A stretch of DNA of 64,000 nt from Streptomyces sp. WP-1 (GTDB lineage Bacteria > Actinomycetota > Actinomycetes > Streptomycetales > Streptomycetaceae), in contig NZ_CP123923.1 in assembly GCF_030450125.1 (NCBI RefSeq), forward strand, positions 7,473,001-7,537,000, in the 5' to 3' direction. Positions 26,346 to 35,660 of this stretch are shown piece by piece (positions within the stretch are counted from its first letter, which is position 1; every line of letters starts with the position of its first letter). Position numbers and translations under genes: made by a program. The notes beneath the pieces were generated by a model, which searched no databases, was not told the DNA's origin, and worked only from the letters and a program-made list of their open reading frames with translations.

Positions 26346-27044
26346 CTACCGCTCGGGGCCGACCGGTTCGATCTCGTCGGCGCCGTGGGCCCGGCAGACC
26401 CCCAGAGGCTCGCAGGCCACGACGTACCAGGGAGCCGGGTAGAGGTCCTCGTGGGCCAGGCAGACGACCACGTGCGTCACCGTGCCGGAGTGAGGCTCAC
26501 CGAGGAGGGCCACGGTCGTGCCCGGGGGCAGTGCGAGCCGCGCGGCCTGGGCGAGAGCCACCGGGCAGCGCACCGGTCCCTCGGCCCGTGCCAGGGCGTG
26601 CCGCACCAGTGGGCCGTAGTGGTCGAGGCCGGTCCGCCGCATCAGCACCAGGGCGCGGGCGAGTACGGCGGTCTCCGGAGGCGGGAGGTCGCCCCCGCCG
26701 CGCGTCCACTGGGCGAACAGCGTCCGCTCGACGCGCTCCCTGCTCCAGCCGTCCGCCCGGCTGTCCTCTTGCTCCGTCGCGCGGACGGGCGCTCGTCCTG
26801 CCGCACGGACGGCTGAAGGGAGGGCCGGAAGGGCGGGCGCGGAGCGGGAGCGGTCCGCCGCTTGTCGAGCGCTCCGGGGGACGCGGGCCCGTGCCTCCGG
26901 TGAGGGGGAGGGGGCCGACGCGGCAAGGGCCGTGCCGTCACGTCGGCGGCTCGTATGCCGGCCGTCCCGCGTCCGCTGTCCGAGTGGGGTGTCCGGGGCC
27001 ACCGCGCCGCGCGGCCACCGACAACACTCGCTGTCCGAACTCAC
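26346..27044 (-). CDS. Unknown protein with a conserved-looking C-terminal domain
   Basis: About 232 residues. GTG 27044 was chosen because GGGAGG lies 9 nt upstream, while the first ~110 residues are low-complexity Arg/Ala/Pro. The C-terminal ~130 residues look structured: ERTLFAQWTRGGGDLPPPET, AVLARALVLMRRTGLDHYGP, VALLGEPHSGTVTHVVVCLA and PAPWYVVACEPLGVCRAHG. I know no family for it. It precedes the CoA-transferase gene by 117 bp on the same strand and may be the first gene of that operon. Confidence 0.55.
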   Translation of the reverse strand: MSSDSECCRWPRGAVAPDTPLGQRTRDGRHTSRRRDGTALAASAPSPSPEARARVPRSARQAADRSRSAPALPALPSAVRAAGRAPVRATEQEDSRADGWSRERVERTLFAQWTRGGGDLPPPETAVLARALVLMRRTGLDHYGPLVRHALARAEGPVRCPVALAQAARLALPPGTTVALLGEPHSGTVTHVVVCLAHEDLYPAPWYVVACEPLGVCRAHGADEIEPVGPER

Positions 27045-27318
27045 CTGTTCCGACCTCCCGGGGGCAGGACCCCACGGGTCCTCGTCGGGGATGCGCCGTC
27101 GCCCGAAGCGGCAGGTCGTGCCGAGGGAGGGGGCGGAAGAAGCGCGGGGTCCGACCAGTGCACCAACGAAGGGCCGCGCCGGAAAGGAGGTGGAGCCGGA
27201 AACGGTGTTGAAAGAGGCCCGATGTTGCACGCCCGTGAGAACGGCGCGGCGGGGCGTGCTTCCCGCCCGGGCCCTTGTACGGGACCGGGCACCCGTTCCA
27301 GGAGGCTGACTTCATATG

Positions 27319-27753
27319 TCACGCCCATATCAAGAGCGATGCCAAGGTGTGACGGCTGCCTGGTAGGACCCGGCGGTCCTGTCGTAGCGGGTGGCGATGC
27401 GTCGCCACTCTTTCAAGCGGTCGAAGCAGCGTTCGACCACGGTGCGCCGCTTGCAGAGCTGCTTGTCGCAGGCCGGCGGGCGCCCTCTCGGCTGCCACGT
27501 CGGAGCCGGTTGCGGATCTGGTCGGCCCGCTCGGGGATGGTGTGGCCGACGCCCCGCCGCCTGAGTCGGGCCCGGACCGCTTTGGAGCTGTAGCCCTTGT
27601 CGAAGACGAGTACGGTGCCGATCGCCGAGGACACGGACGAAGTGGTCCGTAATCGGGCGGGACAATCCTGACCGGCGGGTCGGCCCGCGGTTCTCGTCGC
27701 GGCTGCGAAGGCCGCGCACGGCGTGGCCGGCACCACCATGACACCCTCGTCAC
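27319..27753 (-). mobile_element. C-terminal IS5-family transposase remnant
   Basis: Two minus-strand frames together give the end of a transposase: a DKGYSSKAVRARLRRRGVGH-type segment, then TIPERADQIRNRLRRG, then KRRTVVERCFDRLKEWRRIA and TRYDRTAGSYQAAVT. These are the second half of the DDE domain and the conserved Arg-rich C-terminus. The N-terminal half is absent and a frameshift splits the rest. Inactive. Confidence 0.75.
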
Positions 27754-27881
27754 CGACCCCGGCCTCCCGCGCTCTCCGGCGGCTCGGCCCGGAAGCTCAT
27801 ACGCTTCAGGACCTGCTCAGGTGCTGGACCGGCACCGGCCCCACCCCCGGCCGTCACCGGCCCGGCTCGTCGGCCGCGTCG

Positions 27882-29168
27882 CTACGGAAGGTCCCGGCGC
27901 GTCAGGTCGGTGTAGGTCTCGCGGCGTACCACGGCGCGGTGCGCGCCGTCGCGGACGAAGACCACCGGCGGGCGGCGCGCGCCGTTGTAGTTGTTGCTCA
28001 GCGCATAGGTGTAGGCGCCGGTGACCGGCACCGCGATCAGGTCCCCGACGCGCGGGTCCGCCAGCGGGACGCCGGCACTGAGGGTGTCGCCGGACTCGCA
28101 GTGCCGGCCCACCAGGTGGCACAGCTCGCCGTCGCCGGTCGGGCGGTCGGCGACGGCGGCCTCGAAGCGCTGCTGGTACAGGGAGACTTCGAGGTTGTCG
28201 CCCATGCCGCCGTCGACGGCGACGAAGGTGTGGCCGTCGCCGCGCTTGACGGAGACGACCCGGTACAGCGAGACGCCGGACTCGGCGACCATCGAGCGGC
28301 CCGGCTCGATGAGGATGCGGGCGCCGGCGGGCAGCAGACGTCGGGCGACGTCGGTGACGGCGTCGAGGTACGCCTCCACCGTGGGCGGCCGGTCGGCGTA
28401 GGTGTAGCGGGAACCGAGGCCACCACCCAGGTCGTAGACGGCGAACTCGCCGAGTCCGGCGACCGCCTCGACGGCCCGCGCGAAGGGCGCGAGGTCCAGG
28501 ATCTGCGACCCGACGTGCACGTGGACGCCGTCCAGCCGCAGCCGGTCGCTGCCGCGCAGTCGCGCGATCGCCGCCCGGGCCTGCGGCAGGGGCAGACCGA
28601 ACTTGGAGCCGTCCTGGCCGGTGGACACGGCCTCGTGGGTGTCGGGGCGGATGCCGGGGGTGACCCTGACCAGTACCGCCTGCTCCGCAGCGGTGCCGGC
28701 GAGGATCTTCTCCAGCCGGTCGATGTCGTCGAAGTTGTCGACGACGATCGTCCCGGCGCCGGCCTCGACGGCGAGGCGCAGCTCCTCCTCGGTCTTGGCG
28801 TTGCCGTGGACGACCAGGCCGGCCGGGTCCGCCCCTGCGGCGAGGGCGAGGGTCAGCTCGCCGCCGCCGGCCACGTCGATGCCGAGACCCTCCCGCGCGA
28901 GCAGACGTATGACGGCGGTGCAGGGGAAGGCCTTGGAGGCGAAGACGGCGCGGGAGTTCGGCCAACGGGCGGCCAGGCCGTCGGCGTACCGGCGGGCGCG
29001 GGCGCGGACCGACGCCTCGTCGAGGATCAGCGCGGGAGTGCCGTAGGACTCGGCGAGTTCTGCCGCCGGTACGCCGCCGATCACCAGCCCGCCGCTCCCG
29101 TCCCGGGTGGTCCCGGGCGGGAACAGCCCCAGCAGTTCCCGGCCTTCGTGCGTCTGCGTCGTTGCCAC
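27882..29168 (-). CDS. lysA: Diaminopimelate decarboxylase-like PLP enzyme
   Basis: About 428 residues from GTG 29168 (GGAG 5 nt upstream; ATG 29210 is an alternative). Fold-III PLP decarboxylase motifs are the PLP lysine in VFASKAFPC (Lys79), GLVVHGNAKTEEEL, GVHVHVGSQI, YDLGGGLGSRY, ILIEPGRSMVAESG, the substrate Cys in HCESGDTL, and a C-terminal GAYTYALSNNYNG. This is the DAP decarboxylase signature (meso-DAP to lysine). Streptomyces normally has a separate housekeeping lysA beside homoserine genes. This isolated copy, divergent from a PucR regulator, may be a paralogue with another diamino acid as substrate. Symbol given for homology only. Confidence 0.85.
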   Translation of the reverse strand: MATTQTHEGRELLGLFPPGTTRDGSGGLVIGGVPAAELAESYGTPALILDEASVRARARRYADGLAARWPNSRAVFASKAFPCTAVIRLLAREGLGIDVAGGGELTLALAAGADPAGLVVHGNAKTEEELRLAVEAGAGTIVVDNFDDIDRLEKILAGTAAEQAVLVRVTPGIRPDTHEAVSTGQDGSKFGLPLPQARAAIARLRGSDRLRLDGVHVHVGSQILDLAPFARAVEAVAGLGEFAVYDLGGGLGSRYTYADRPPTVEAYLDAVTDVARRLLPAGARILIEPGRSMVAESGVSLYRVVSVKRGDGHTFVAVDGGMGDNLEVSLYQQRFEAAVADRPTGDGELCHLVGRHCESGDTLSAGVPLADPRVGDLIAVPVTGAYTYALSNNYNGARRPPVVFVRDGAHRAVVRRETYTDLTRRDLP

Positions 29169-29237
29169 CCGCGCTCCATGTGCCACTGATCCGTCGCGTT
29201 CTCCCGCCATGCTCCCGCTGCGGTCACTCAGGATCAT

Positions 29238-29252
29238 CGTTGACAACGTCAA
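29238..29252. promoter_or_regulatory. Overlapping palindromes CGTTGACAACG / TTGACAACGTCAA
   Basis: In the gap between the divergent decarboxylase and PucR genes, CGTTG-A-CAACG (29238-29248) overlaps TTGAC-AAC-GTCAA (29240-29252). It is a probable binding site for the PucR regulator or for another repressor of both genes. Confidence 0.55.
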
Positions 29253-29306
29253 TACGGGCCTCCCAGACTTGACGCCCTCAACAGTCCTTCGAGCCGGGGG
29301 TGCACC

Positions 29307-30923
29307 ATGCGGGAGTTCGGCGCTCAGAGGCACCTGCCCGTCCGCCAGCTCGTGGACAACATCGGGCCGGCGCTGCTGCGCCTGGTCCAGGAGGGGACCG
29401 GCAGCGGCGGGCCGCTCACCGACATCGTCATCCACGCCCCGGGCGCGCCGGCACGGCTCGGACCCGGGTGCGTGGTGCTCGGGGTCGGCGTGACCACGGA
29501 GGCCGGGCTGCGCGAGCTGACCGCGGCCATGCGGCAGGCCGGCGCGGAGGTGCTGGCGGTGAAGGCCCCGGTGCCGCCGTCGGCCGACGACGGGCCGGCG
29601 ATCATCGAGGTCAACGCGGACGCGTCCTGGATGCACGTGGCGACGACCGTCCGTGAGCAGCTGCTCGAGTACGCGAGGACGCGCGTGCGCTCGGCCGGCA
29701 GCGGCGCGGAGCTGTTCGCCCTGGCGAACGCGGTCTACGAGGCCGTCGGCGCCCCGGTCACCATCGAGGACCGCTCCTCCGCGCTGGTCGCCTGGTCGCA
29801 GGGGCAGGACCGGACCGACTCCGAGCGGATCGAGACCATCCTGGGGCGGGCCGTGCACCAGCGGACGCTCGCCGAACAGCGCGAGCGCCAGGAGTTCGAG
29901 CGGCTCCATGCCAGCACCGAACCGGTCTACATGGAAGCGACCGGGGCCGATCAGCTGGCAAGGGTGGCCATCGCGGTCCGGGCCGGTTCGGACGTCCTCG
30001 GCTACATCTGGGCCGCCGTCACCGGGCCGCTCGACGAGGCGGCCACAGCCCGGCTGCGCGAATTCGCGCCCGTGGTCGCGCTGCAACTGGTCGGCCTGCG
30101 CACGGAGACCAGCTACGCCCGCCGCCAGCGCGGCGAGCTGGCCGCCGCCGTGCTCGGCGGGGCGGCCGACCCGGTGGAGGCGAGCCGGCTGCAACTGGGC
30201 TCCGGCCCGGTCTGCGTCCTGGCCGCGGCCCCGCGGCCGGCCGGGGGCACGGGCCCCGACGCGCTGGACGCCGCCGGGCTGCGCCGGTTCGCGGACACCC
30301 TGGAGTACTTCCTGGCGGCCGTACACCCTCGTTCAGTCCTGGTGACGGGCACCGGAGCGGTGTACGTACTGGCCGCCTGGCCTCCGGAACACGCCACGCC
30401 GCTGGAGTCGGCCGTCGCCCTGGCCCGCGACTTCCTCGCGCGGACCCCACTGGCCGGTGAGTACGTGGTCGCCGTCGGCGGCCCGGCCGAATCGATGCGC
30501 CGGATCCCCGACGTGCGGGCGCGGGTGGACGCCGCGTTGCGGGCCCTGCGGCACCCTGCCGTCCGCGGACCGGCCGTGCGCACCGTGGCGGACATGGCGC
30601 TGGCGGTGCTGCTGCTGCGCCTCGCCGACGCGACCGAGGCGCTCGGCCTGCCGGACGCCGGCGGCGCGCTGCACCGGCTGCGCCAGGAAGAGGGCCAGGA
30701 CGGTCCGCTGGCGGCGACCCTGGCCGCCTATCTCGCCGCCGCGGGAGCCACCGACACCGCGGCGGAGGCCCTGCACATCCATCCCAACACCATGCGCTAC
30801 CGGCTGCGCCGTATCCGCGAGGTCTCCGGGCTGGACTTCGCCGATGCCGACGCCATGCTGCTCGCGCACCTTCAGCTCCGGGTGCATGAACTGCGGACGG
30901 GCGCTTCCCGGGGCTCCGGCTGA
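29307..30923 (+). CDS. PucR-family transcriptional regulator
   Basis: 538 residues. N-terminal PucR-like part: RQLVDNIGPALLRLV, TDIVIHAPGAPARLGPGCVV and a GAF-like middle (LFALANAVYEAVGAPVTIED). The GGDEF-like central region follows (VCVLAAAPRPAGG). The C-terminal HTH_30 is clear: AAEALHIHPNTMRYRLRRIR near residues 490-510, then LDFADADAMLLAHLQLRVHEL. PucR regulators often govern amino-acid or purine catabolism, which fits the divergent decarboxylase and the APC permease nearby. The last 52 bases overlap the convergent serine-hydrolase gene. Start ATG 29307 has GGGGG upstream. Confidence 0.9.
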   Translation: MREFGAQRHLPVRQLVDNIGPALLRLVQEGTGSGGPLTDIVIHAPGAPARLGPGCVVLGVGVTTEAGLRELTAAMRQAGAEVLAVKAPVPPSADDGPAIIEVNADASWMHVATTVREQLLEYARTRVRSAGSGAELFALANAVYEAVGAPVTIEDRSSALVAWSQGQDRTDSERIETILGRAVHQRTLAEQRERQEFERLHASTEPVYMEATGADQLARVAIAVRAGSDVLGYIWAAVTGPLDEAATARLREFAPVVALQLVGLRTETSYARRQRGELAAAVLGGAADPVEASRLQLGSGPVCVLAAAPRPAGGTGPDALDAAGLRRFADTLEYFLAAVHPRSVLVTGTGAVYVLAAWPPEHATPLESAVALARDFLARTPLAGEYVVAVGGPAESMRRIPDVRARVDAALRALRHPAVRGPAVRTVADMALAVLLLRLADATEALGLPDAGGALHRLRQEEGQDGPLAATLAAYLAAAGATDTAAEALHIHPNTMRYRLRRIREVSGLDFADADAMLLAHLQLRVHELRTGASRGSG

Positions 30924-32488
30924 TCCCGGAAGGAGCGCGTGTAGCGGCACCCGTCCAGGTCGACCCAGAGCACCGCGCCGTCCGGGGCGGGGCCGGACGT
31001 CAGGCGCTCCGGCAGCCGGGGGTCGGCTCCGACGCGGAACGTCCCGTCGTCGAGCGGCACGAGTTCCGGTTCGTCGCAGGGCGCTTCCACGCCGGTCGCG
31101 GCGATCATGTGCAGCCGTCCCGCCCGCTGCACGATGCTGAAGCCGGGATACCAGGGGGTGTAGCTCCGGTAGTGACCCACGAGCGCGTGCGGGGGAGAGG
31201 CCGGCGCGCACGGGCCGGCGCCCAGTGACTCGGGTCCGTAAAGCCAGCGTCCGTCCAGGGAGTGGTGGTAGGCGGACCATCCCGGGTGATCGCACACCAG
31301 CCGCCCGTCCCCCGCGTCGTACAGCCTGCCGGTCACCCCGTCCGAGGTGAGCGAGAGGCGGTCGTCCCCCGTGGCCTCGACACGGATCTGACGCGGCGCC
31401 GTTCCGTGGATCCCGACGTAGCGCCGGGCGTCGGGGATCCGCTCCGGGTCGAACAGCGCCGGGTCCGCCGGGGCGCCCTGGACGACGGCGAGCACATGGC
31501 GGGCGAAGCGGTCGATGATCTGGCACTCGCCGGGTGCGTTGGTCAGTACGGCGACTCCGTACCCGCCGTCGGTGTCGACGGCGAGGTACGAGCGGTATCC
31601 CACCATCCCGCCGGCGTGCGTCAGCCAGGTGCGGCCGTCGATCACCTCCACGTCCACGCCGAGCACGTAACTGGGATCGACCGCGTCGGCGGGCACCGTG
31701 ATGATCTGCCGGAAATGCTCCGGCCCGATGATCCTGGTGCCGTCCAGGGTGCCCCGGCCCAGCAGCATGCGGGCGAACAGCCCCAGGTCGGAAGCGGTCG
31801 CCAGAACGTTCCCGTCGGCCGACGAATACTCGAAGAAGCCGGCCGGCGCGAGCGGGGCCGACGGCAGCGGCGGGCGGTCGTCGCGCAGGAACCGGTACCC
31901 GGTGGCGAGACGGGCGATGTCCTCGTGAGTGATCCGCGCCGCCGAGTCGCGCATGCCCAGGGGCCTCAGCAGCCGTCCGGCCATGGCGTCCGCCAGCGAT
32001 TCCCCCGTCACCTGCTCGACGATCAGCCCCAGCAGGTTGTAGCCCTCGTTGGAGTAGTGGAACAGCTCACCCGGTTCGGCCCAGGTCCTCGCATCGCGCA
32101 GCGCGTAGCCGCGTGCGGCGGCGTCGGGCAGCGCGTCGGCCCCGGCCACCAGGCCGGAGGTGTGCCGCAGGAGGTGCCGTACGGTGATCGCGCGGGAGCC
32201 GCCGTTCGGGGCGAACCAGGGCAGGTGGTCGGCGACCGCAGCGTCGAGGTCCACCTTCCCCTCGTCCGCCAGTATGCCGAGCAGGAAGGCGGTGAAGGTC
32301 TTGCTGATGGAACCGATCTCGAACCGTGTACGGCGGGAGAGCGGCGCACCGGACTCCGCGTTCGCGAATCCCGCGGTGACGAACGCGGACTCCCCGCTCC
32401 CGTCGACAACGCTGATCGCGATTCCCGGCACCGGCCACCAGCTCCGCAACCGCTCCGCGAGCCCGGTGACCACCCGTTCCACATCCAT
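30872..32488 (-). CDS. Beta-lactamase-family serine hydrolase
   Basis: 538 residues. PBP/class C-type motifs: SxxK at Ser60-Ile-Ser-Lys63 (FEIGSISKTFTAFLL), YxN in FHYSNEGYNLLG, and HxG in LTHAGGMVGYRSY. A C-terminal ~180-residue domain (LVGHYRSYTPWYPGFSIVQR, with beta-rich DUF3471-like features) follows. No signal peptide is visible, so it may be cytoplasmic. Its ATG at 32488 shares one base with the permease stop (TGATG), so the two are translationally coupled: an amino-acid or peptide importer plus a hydrolase. D-aminopeptidase or esterase activity is plausible. Confidence 0.88.
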   Translation of the reverse strand: MDVERVVTGLAERLRSWWPVPGIAISVVDGSGESAFVTAGFANAESGAPLSRRTRFEIGSISKTFTAFLLGILADEGKVDLDAAVADHLPWFAPNGGSRAITVRHLLRHTSGLVAGADALPDAAARGYALRDARTWAEPGELFHYSNEGYNLLGLIVEQVTGESLADAMAGRLLRPLGMRDSAARITHEDIARLATGYRFLRDDRPPLPSAPLAPAGFFEYSSADGNVLATASDLGLFARMLLGRGTLDGTRIIGPEHFRQIITVPADAVDPSYVLGVDVEVIDGRTWLTHAGGMVGYRSYLAVDTDGGYGVAVLTNAPGECQIIDRFARHVLAVVQGAPADPALFDPERIPDARRYVGIHGTAPRQIRVEATGDDRLSLTSDGVTGRLYDAGDGRLVCDHPGWSAYHHSLDGRWLYGPESLGAGPCAPASPPHALVGHYRSYTPWYPGFSIVQRAGRLHMIAATGVEAPCDEPELVPLDDGTFRVGADPRLPERLTSGPAPDGAVLWVDLDGCRYTRSFRDQPEPREAPVRSSCTRS

Positions 32489-33981
32489 CAGACGCCCGCC
32501 TTCCGCGAACCGAATCCCGCGAACCGGTCCGGACCCAGCTCGACCCGGGAGGAATCGATCTCCGCGTCCGGCCGGTCGCCCTTGACGAACCGCCGGCACA
32601 GCGGATAAAGCAGCACGGCCAGCAGCGCCACCGCGAGACTCATGCCGAACATCGCGGCCTCGTCGACCGCCGTACTCCACGCCAGGTACACGATCATCGC
32701 CGTGGGCAGCAGGACGACCAGGACCGCGCCGGGCCAGCCGCCGGGGACCCGAACCGGCCGGAGCATCCGCGGATACCTCCAGCGCAGGACCAGGAAGGCC
32801 ACGAATTCCAGCAGGATCGAGGCCAGGGTGAGCAGCACCGTGGCCCGCAGGATCGAGCTGAAGTCGACGGCGGAGAGCACGACGACGACGGTGGTGCTCG
32901 CCAGCAGCGCACCCACCGGTGTGTTGAACCGTCTGCTGTCCCGGGCCATCCAGCGCGGCAGGTACGCGTCCGCGGCGAGCGCCCGCGGGACCCGGGTGCT
33001 CGTCAGCAGGATCGCCATGAACAGCCCCACCAGGGAGAGCGCCGATCCCAGGGAGAGCAGCACCTTCAGCCAGATGCCGCCCAGGGCGCCGCCGACCACG
33101 ATGAAGTCGCCCTGGACCCAGTCGGCGGGCGCGCCCCGGTGCAGCCCGCTGCCGATGGCGGCGATGGTGGGGAGCAGGTAGGCGGTGATGATCAGCGGAA
33201 CCGAGATGACCAGGGCCCGGGTATAGGTCCGGTGCGCGTCGGCGACCTCGCCCAGCACGGTGCTCGGGCCGTCGAAGCCGAGATACAGCCACACGATGAC
33301 GCTGAGCGCGCCGGCCACCGACGAGTGGACGCTCTGCCCCGGCACCATGAAGGGCGAGAGCACGTTGATCCCGTTGCCGATCCCGTGCCAGATGCCGAGG
33401 ACCGTCAGCACCGCGAACGGTGCGAGGATCAGCAGCATCATCCCGACCGAGTACTCGCTGACCGCCTTGGAGCCGCGGTAGTTCAGGTACGCCATCGGGA
33501 CGATGAGGGCGACGGTGACGATCCAGTGCAGGTCCACGACGAAACCGCCGTGGAACAGGTCCACGATCACCAGCCCCTTCCCGCGGGCGATGTCCGGGAC
33601 CCAGGTGGCCAGGTAGTCGACCAGCAGGATCGGGTAGAGGGCGAGGTTCAGCACCGATCCGATCGAATTCCAGGCCCCGAACACGAATGCCGCACCTCTG
33701 CCGAGCGCGATCTTCGTCCAGTAGTAGTAGCCGCCGTCGACCGGTATGGCGGCACTCAACTCCGCTGCCACCAGCGCGTTCGGCACGCCGAACACCACCG
33801 GCACCAGGACGATCATCAGCAGGGTCATGCCCGGACCGGCGCTGGAGAGTGCGGCTTCGAGCCCGAAGGGGCCTCCGGACACCGTGAAGAAGAAGATTCC
33901 GACCAGGGGCAGCACACCGAGGGTGCGTCTGCCCACCCCGGGCGCCGGCCGCGTGCTTTCCACCGGGATCAGTTCGGCCAT
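32488..33981 (-). CDS. APC-superfamily amino acid permease
   Basis: 497 residues from ATG 33981 (GGAG 6 nt upstream). About 12 membrane segments; helix 1 carries LPLVGIFFFTVSGGPFGLE with the unwound SGGPFG motif typical of APC transporters, and VAAELSAAIPVDGGYYYWTK follows. It should import an amino acid, polyamine or dipeptide with a cation gradient. It is coupled to the downstream serine hydrolase. The neighbouring PucR regulator and decarboxylase suggest a common catabolic theme, although those genes have their own promoter. Confidence 0.9.
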   Translation of the reverse strand: MAELIPVESTRPAPGVGRRTLGVLPLVGIFFFTVSGGPFGLEAALSSAGPGMTLLMIVLVPVVFGVPNALVAAELSAAIPVDGGYYYWTKIALGRGAAFVFGAWNSIGSVLNLALYPILLVDYLATWVPDIARGKGLVIVDLFHGGFVVDLHWIVTVALIVPMAYLNYRGSKAVSEYSVGMMLLILAPFAVLTVLGIWHGIGNGINVLSPFMVPGQSVHSSVAGALSVIVWLYLGFDGPSTVLGEVADAHRTYTRALVISVPLIITAYLLPTIAAIGSGLHRGAPADWVQGDFIVVGGALGGIWLKVLLSLGSALSLVGLFMAILLTSTRVPRALAADAYLPRWMARDSRRFNTPVGALLASTTVVVVLSAVDFSSILRATVLLTLASILLEFVAFLVLRWRYPRMLRPVRVPGGWPGAVLVVLLPTAMIVYLAWSTAVDEAAMFGMSLAVALLAVLLYPLCRRFVKGDRPDAEIDSSRVELGPDRFAGFGSRKAGV

Positions 33982-34149
33982 CTGGGGCTCCGCCCTTCGT
34001 TCGCGCCTGGTCGGCACAACGTACGGGGGCCTCATCGGGGCCGTCCTCGTCGTGCGCGCCAAAGCCACGGCCCGCCGGTTGTCGCTGCCACCAACGCCGG
34101 GCCGATCCGCCCGGAACACGACGAAGCCCCGGGGGACTGGAATCCGTCT

Positions 34150-34391
34150 TCAAAGATCATCAAATGATGGATCAGGTGGGAACCATCGACGGCCCACATC
34201 CGCAGCCGGCCGCGGACACCCCGCCGGCCGCCGTACGTCTCCGGCAGGCGGACCCACTGCGCGCCGGTCCGGAACCTGTAGGCGAGCGCGTCGACCGCCT
34301 CACGATGGTCTCGCCGGCGGCCACCCCGCTTCGGCGCGCGGTCCGCGAGCAACGGCCCGAACCGCGCCCACCAGGTATCAGCCGACGCCAC
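34150..34391 (-). mobile_element. N-terminal IS5-family transposase fragment
   Basis: The frame encodes DTWWARFGPLLADRAPKRGG, then HREAVDALAYRFRTGAQWV, then LRMWAVDGS, the DUF4096 N-terminal domain of IS5-type transposases. It is then cut off; no catalytic domain follows. An inactive scrap of the third IS5-type element in the window. Confidence 0.75.
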
Positions 34392-34496
34392 AACCGGCCA
34401 AACGACCGACCGACCCGAACGAAACCCCCAGTCGAACGCACCACAGCAGATCAGCCGTGGACGTGAGCGGGACGGCGTAGAAGAACTGGGCAGGCG

Positions 34497-35660
34497 TCAT
34501 CCGGTGAGGGCGGCGGTCCGCCAGAACTCCTCCAGGAGCGGCGGCATCGGGCTCGGGCCCGTCAGCATCACCTGGGTGAGCAGAACGGCGACGGTGCCGG
34601 TGGCGGGGACCATGTGCGCCGTGGTGCCGGAGCCGCCGACCCAGCCGTAGCGGCCGGGGACGTTCCACGGCTCGGCGCGGTCGCGATCGACCTGGCCGCC
34701 GTACCCCCAGCCCTGGCCCCGGAGGAAGAGCGCCCCGGACTCGCGCTGACCGGCGGTCGTGTGGTCGGTGGTCATCCGGCGAACGGATGTCGTGGACAGC
34801 ACCCGGCGGCCTTCGGTGGCAGTGCCGCCCGCGAGCAGCATCCGGAAGAAGGCCAGCAGGTCGTCGGCGGTGGAGACCAGGCCGCCGGCCCCGGAGGCGA
34901 AGGCGGCCGGGGCGCTCCACTCGCCGTCGGCCGGGGAGTCGATGAGGGTGAGCCCGCCGTCGGCCGGGGCGTACATGCTGGTGAACCGGCCCCGCCGCGC
35001 CGCCGGCACGTGGAACGCCGTGTCCGCCATCCCGAGAGGCTCGAACAGCCGCTCCGCCATGACGTCGGCCAGGGGCCGGCCGGTGACCCGCTGGACGAGG
35101 GCGCCCTGGAGGTCGGAGCAGGTGTTGTACAGCCACCCCTCGCCCGGCTGGTGGAGCAGAGGGACCTCGGCGAGGGCGGCCAGCAACGCGTCCAGCGGGG
35201 GCATGTGCGCGGGGTGCAGGCCGCCCGGCAGGACGCGGAACAACTCGGCCGCGCCGGGCAGCGAGAAGTCGGCGGGGAACCCCCACCCCGCGCGGCTGGT
35301 GAGCAGATCCTCGACGGTGATCGGTCGCCGCGCCCCGACGACGTCCCCCACCTCGGCGTCCGGCGCCCGCAGCACCCTGGGCTTCGCCAGCTCCGGCAAC
35401 CACGCGTCCACCGGCTCCTCCAGCCCCACCCGCCCCTCGTCCACCAGCGTCATCACCAGCGCGGCGGTGACCGGCTTGGTCAAGGAGGCCACCCGGAACA
35501 GCGTGTCCCGCCGCATCGCCGCACTGCCCTCCACGTCCACCTCCCCGACGGCGACGACCTCGACCTCGTCCCCCTGGGCGACGAGCCCGACGGCACCGGG
35601 CACACCACCGGCGTTTACGGCGCGGCGGAGAAGGGCGTGAAGGGGGCTGGGGGTGTTCAT
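34497..35660 (-). CDS. Beta-lactamase-family serine hydrolase (esterase/carboxypeptidase type)
   Basis: 387 residues. Motifs are SxxK at Ser59-Leu-Thr-Lys62 (FRVASLTKPVTAALVM), the YxN equivalent LYNTCSDLQG, and a C-terminal GWVGGSGTTAHM in place of KTG/HxG. No signal peptide is seen. Family VIII esterases and class C-like hydrolases share this pattern. It stands alone between an IS fragment and decayed DNA, and is not closely similar to the other serine hydrolase at 30872. Function unknown beyond ester or amide hydrolysis. Confidence 0.88.
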   Translation of the reverse strand: MNTPSPLHALLRRAVNAGGVPGAVGLVAQGDEVEVVAVGEVDVEGSAAMRRDTLFRVASLTKPVTAALVMTLVDEGRVGLEEPVDAWLPELAKPRVLRAPDAEVGDVVGARRPITVEDLLTSRAGWGFPADFSLPGAAELFRVLPGGLHPAHMPPLDALLAALAEVPLLHQPGEGWLYNTCSDLQGALVQRVTGRPLADVMAERLFEPLGMADTAFHVPAARRGRFTSMYAPADGGLTLIDSPADGEWSAPAAFASGAGGLVSTADDLLAFFRMLLAGGTATEGRRVLSTTSVRRMTTDHTTAGQRESGALFLRGQGWGYGGQVDRDRAEPWNVPGRYGWVGGSGTTAHMVPATGTVAVLLTQVMLTGPSPMPPLLEEFWRTAALTG

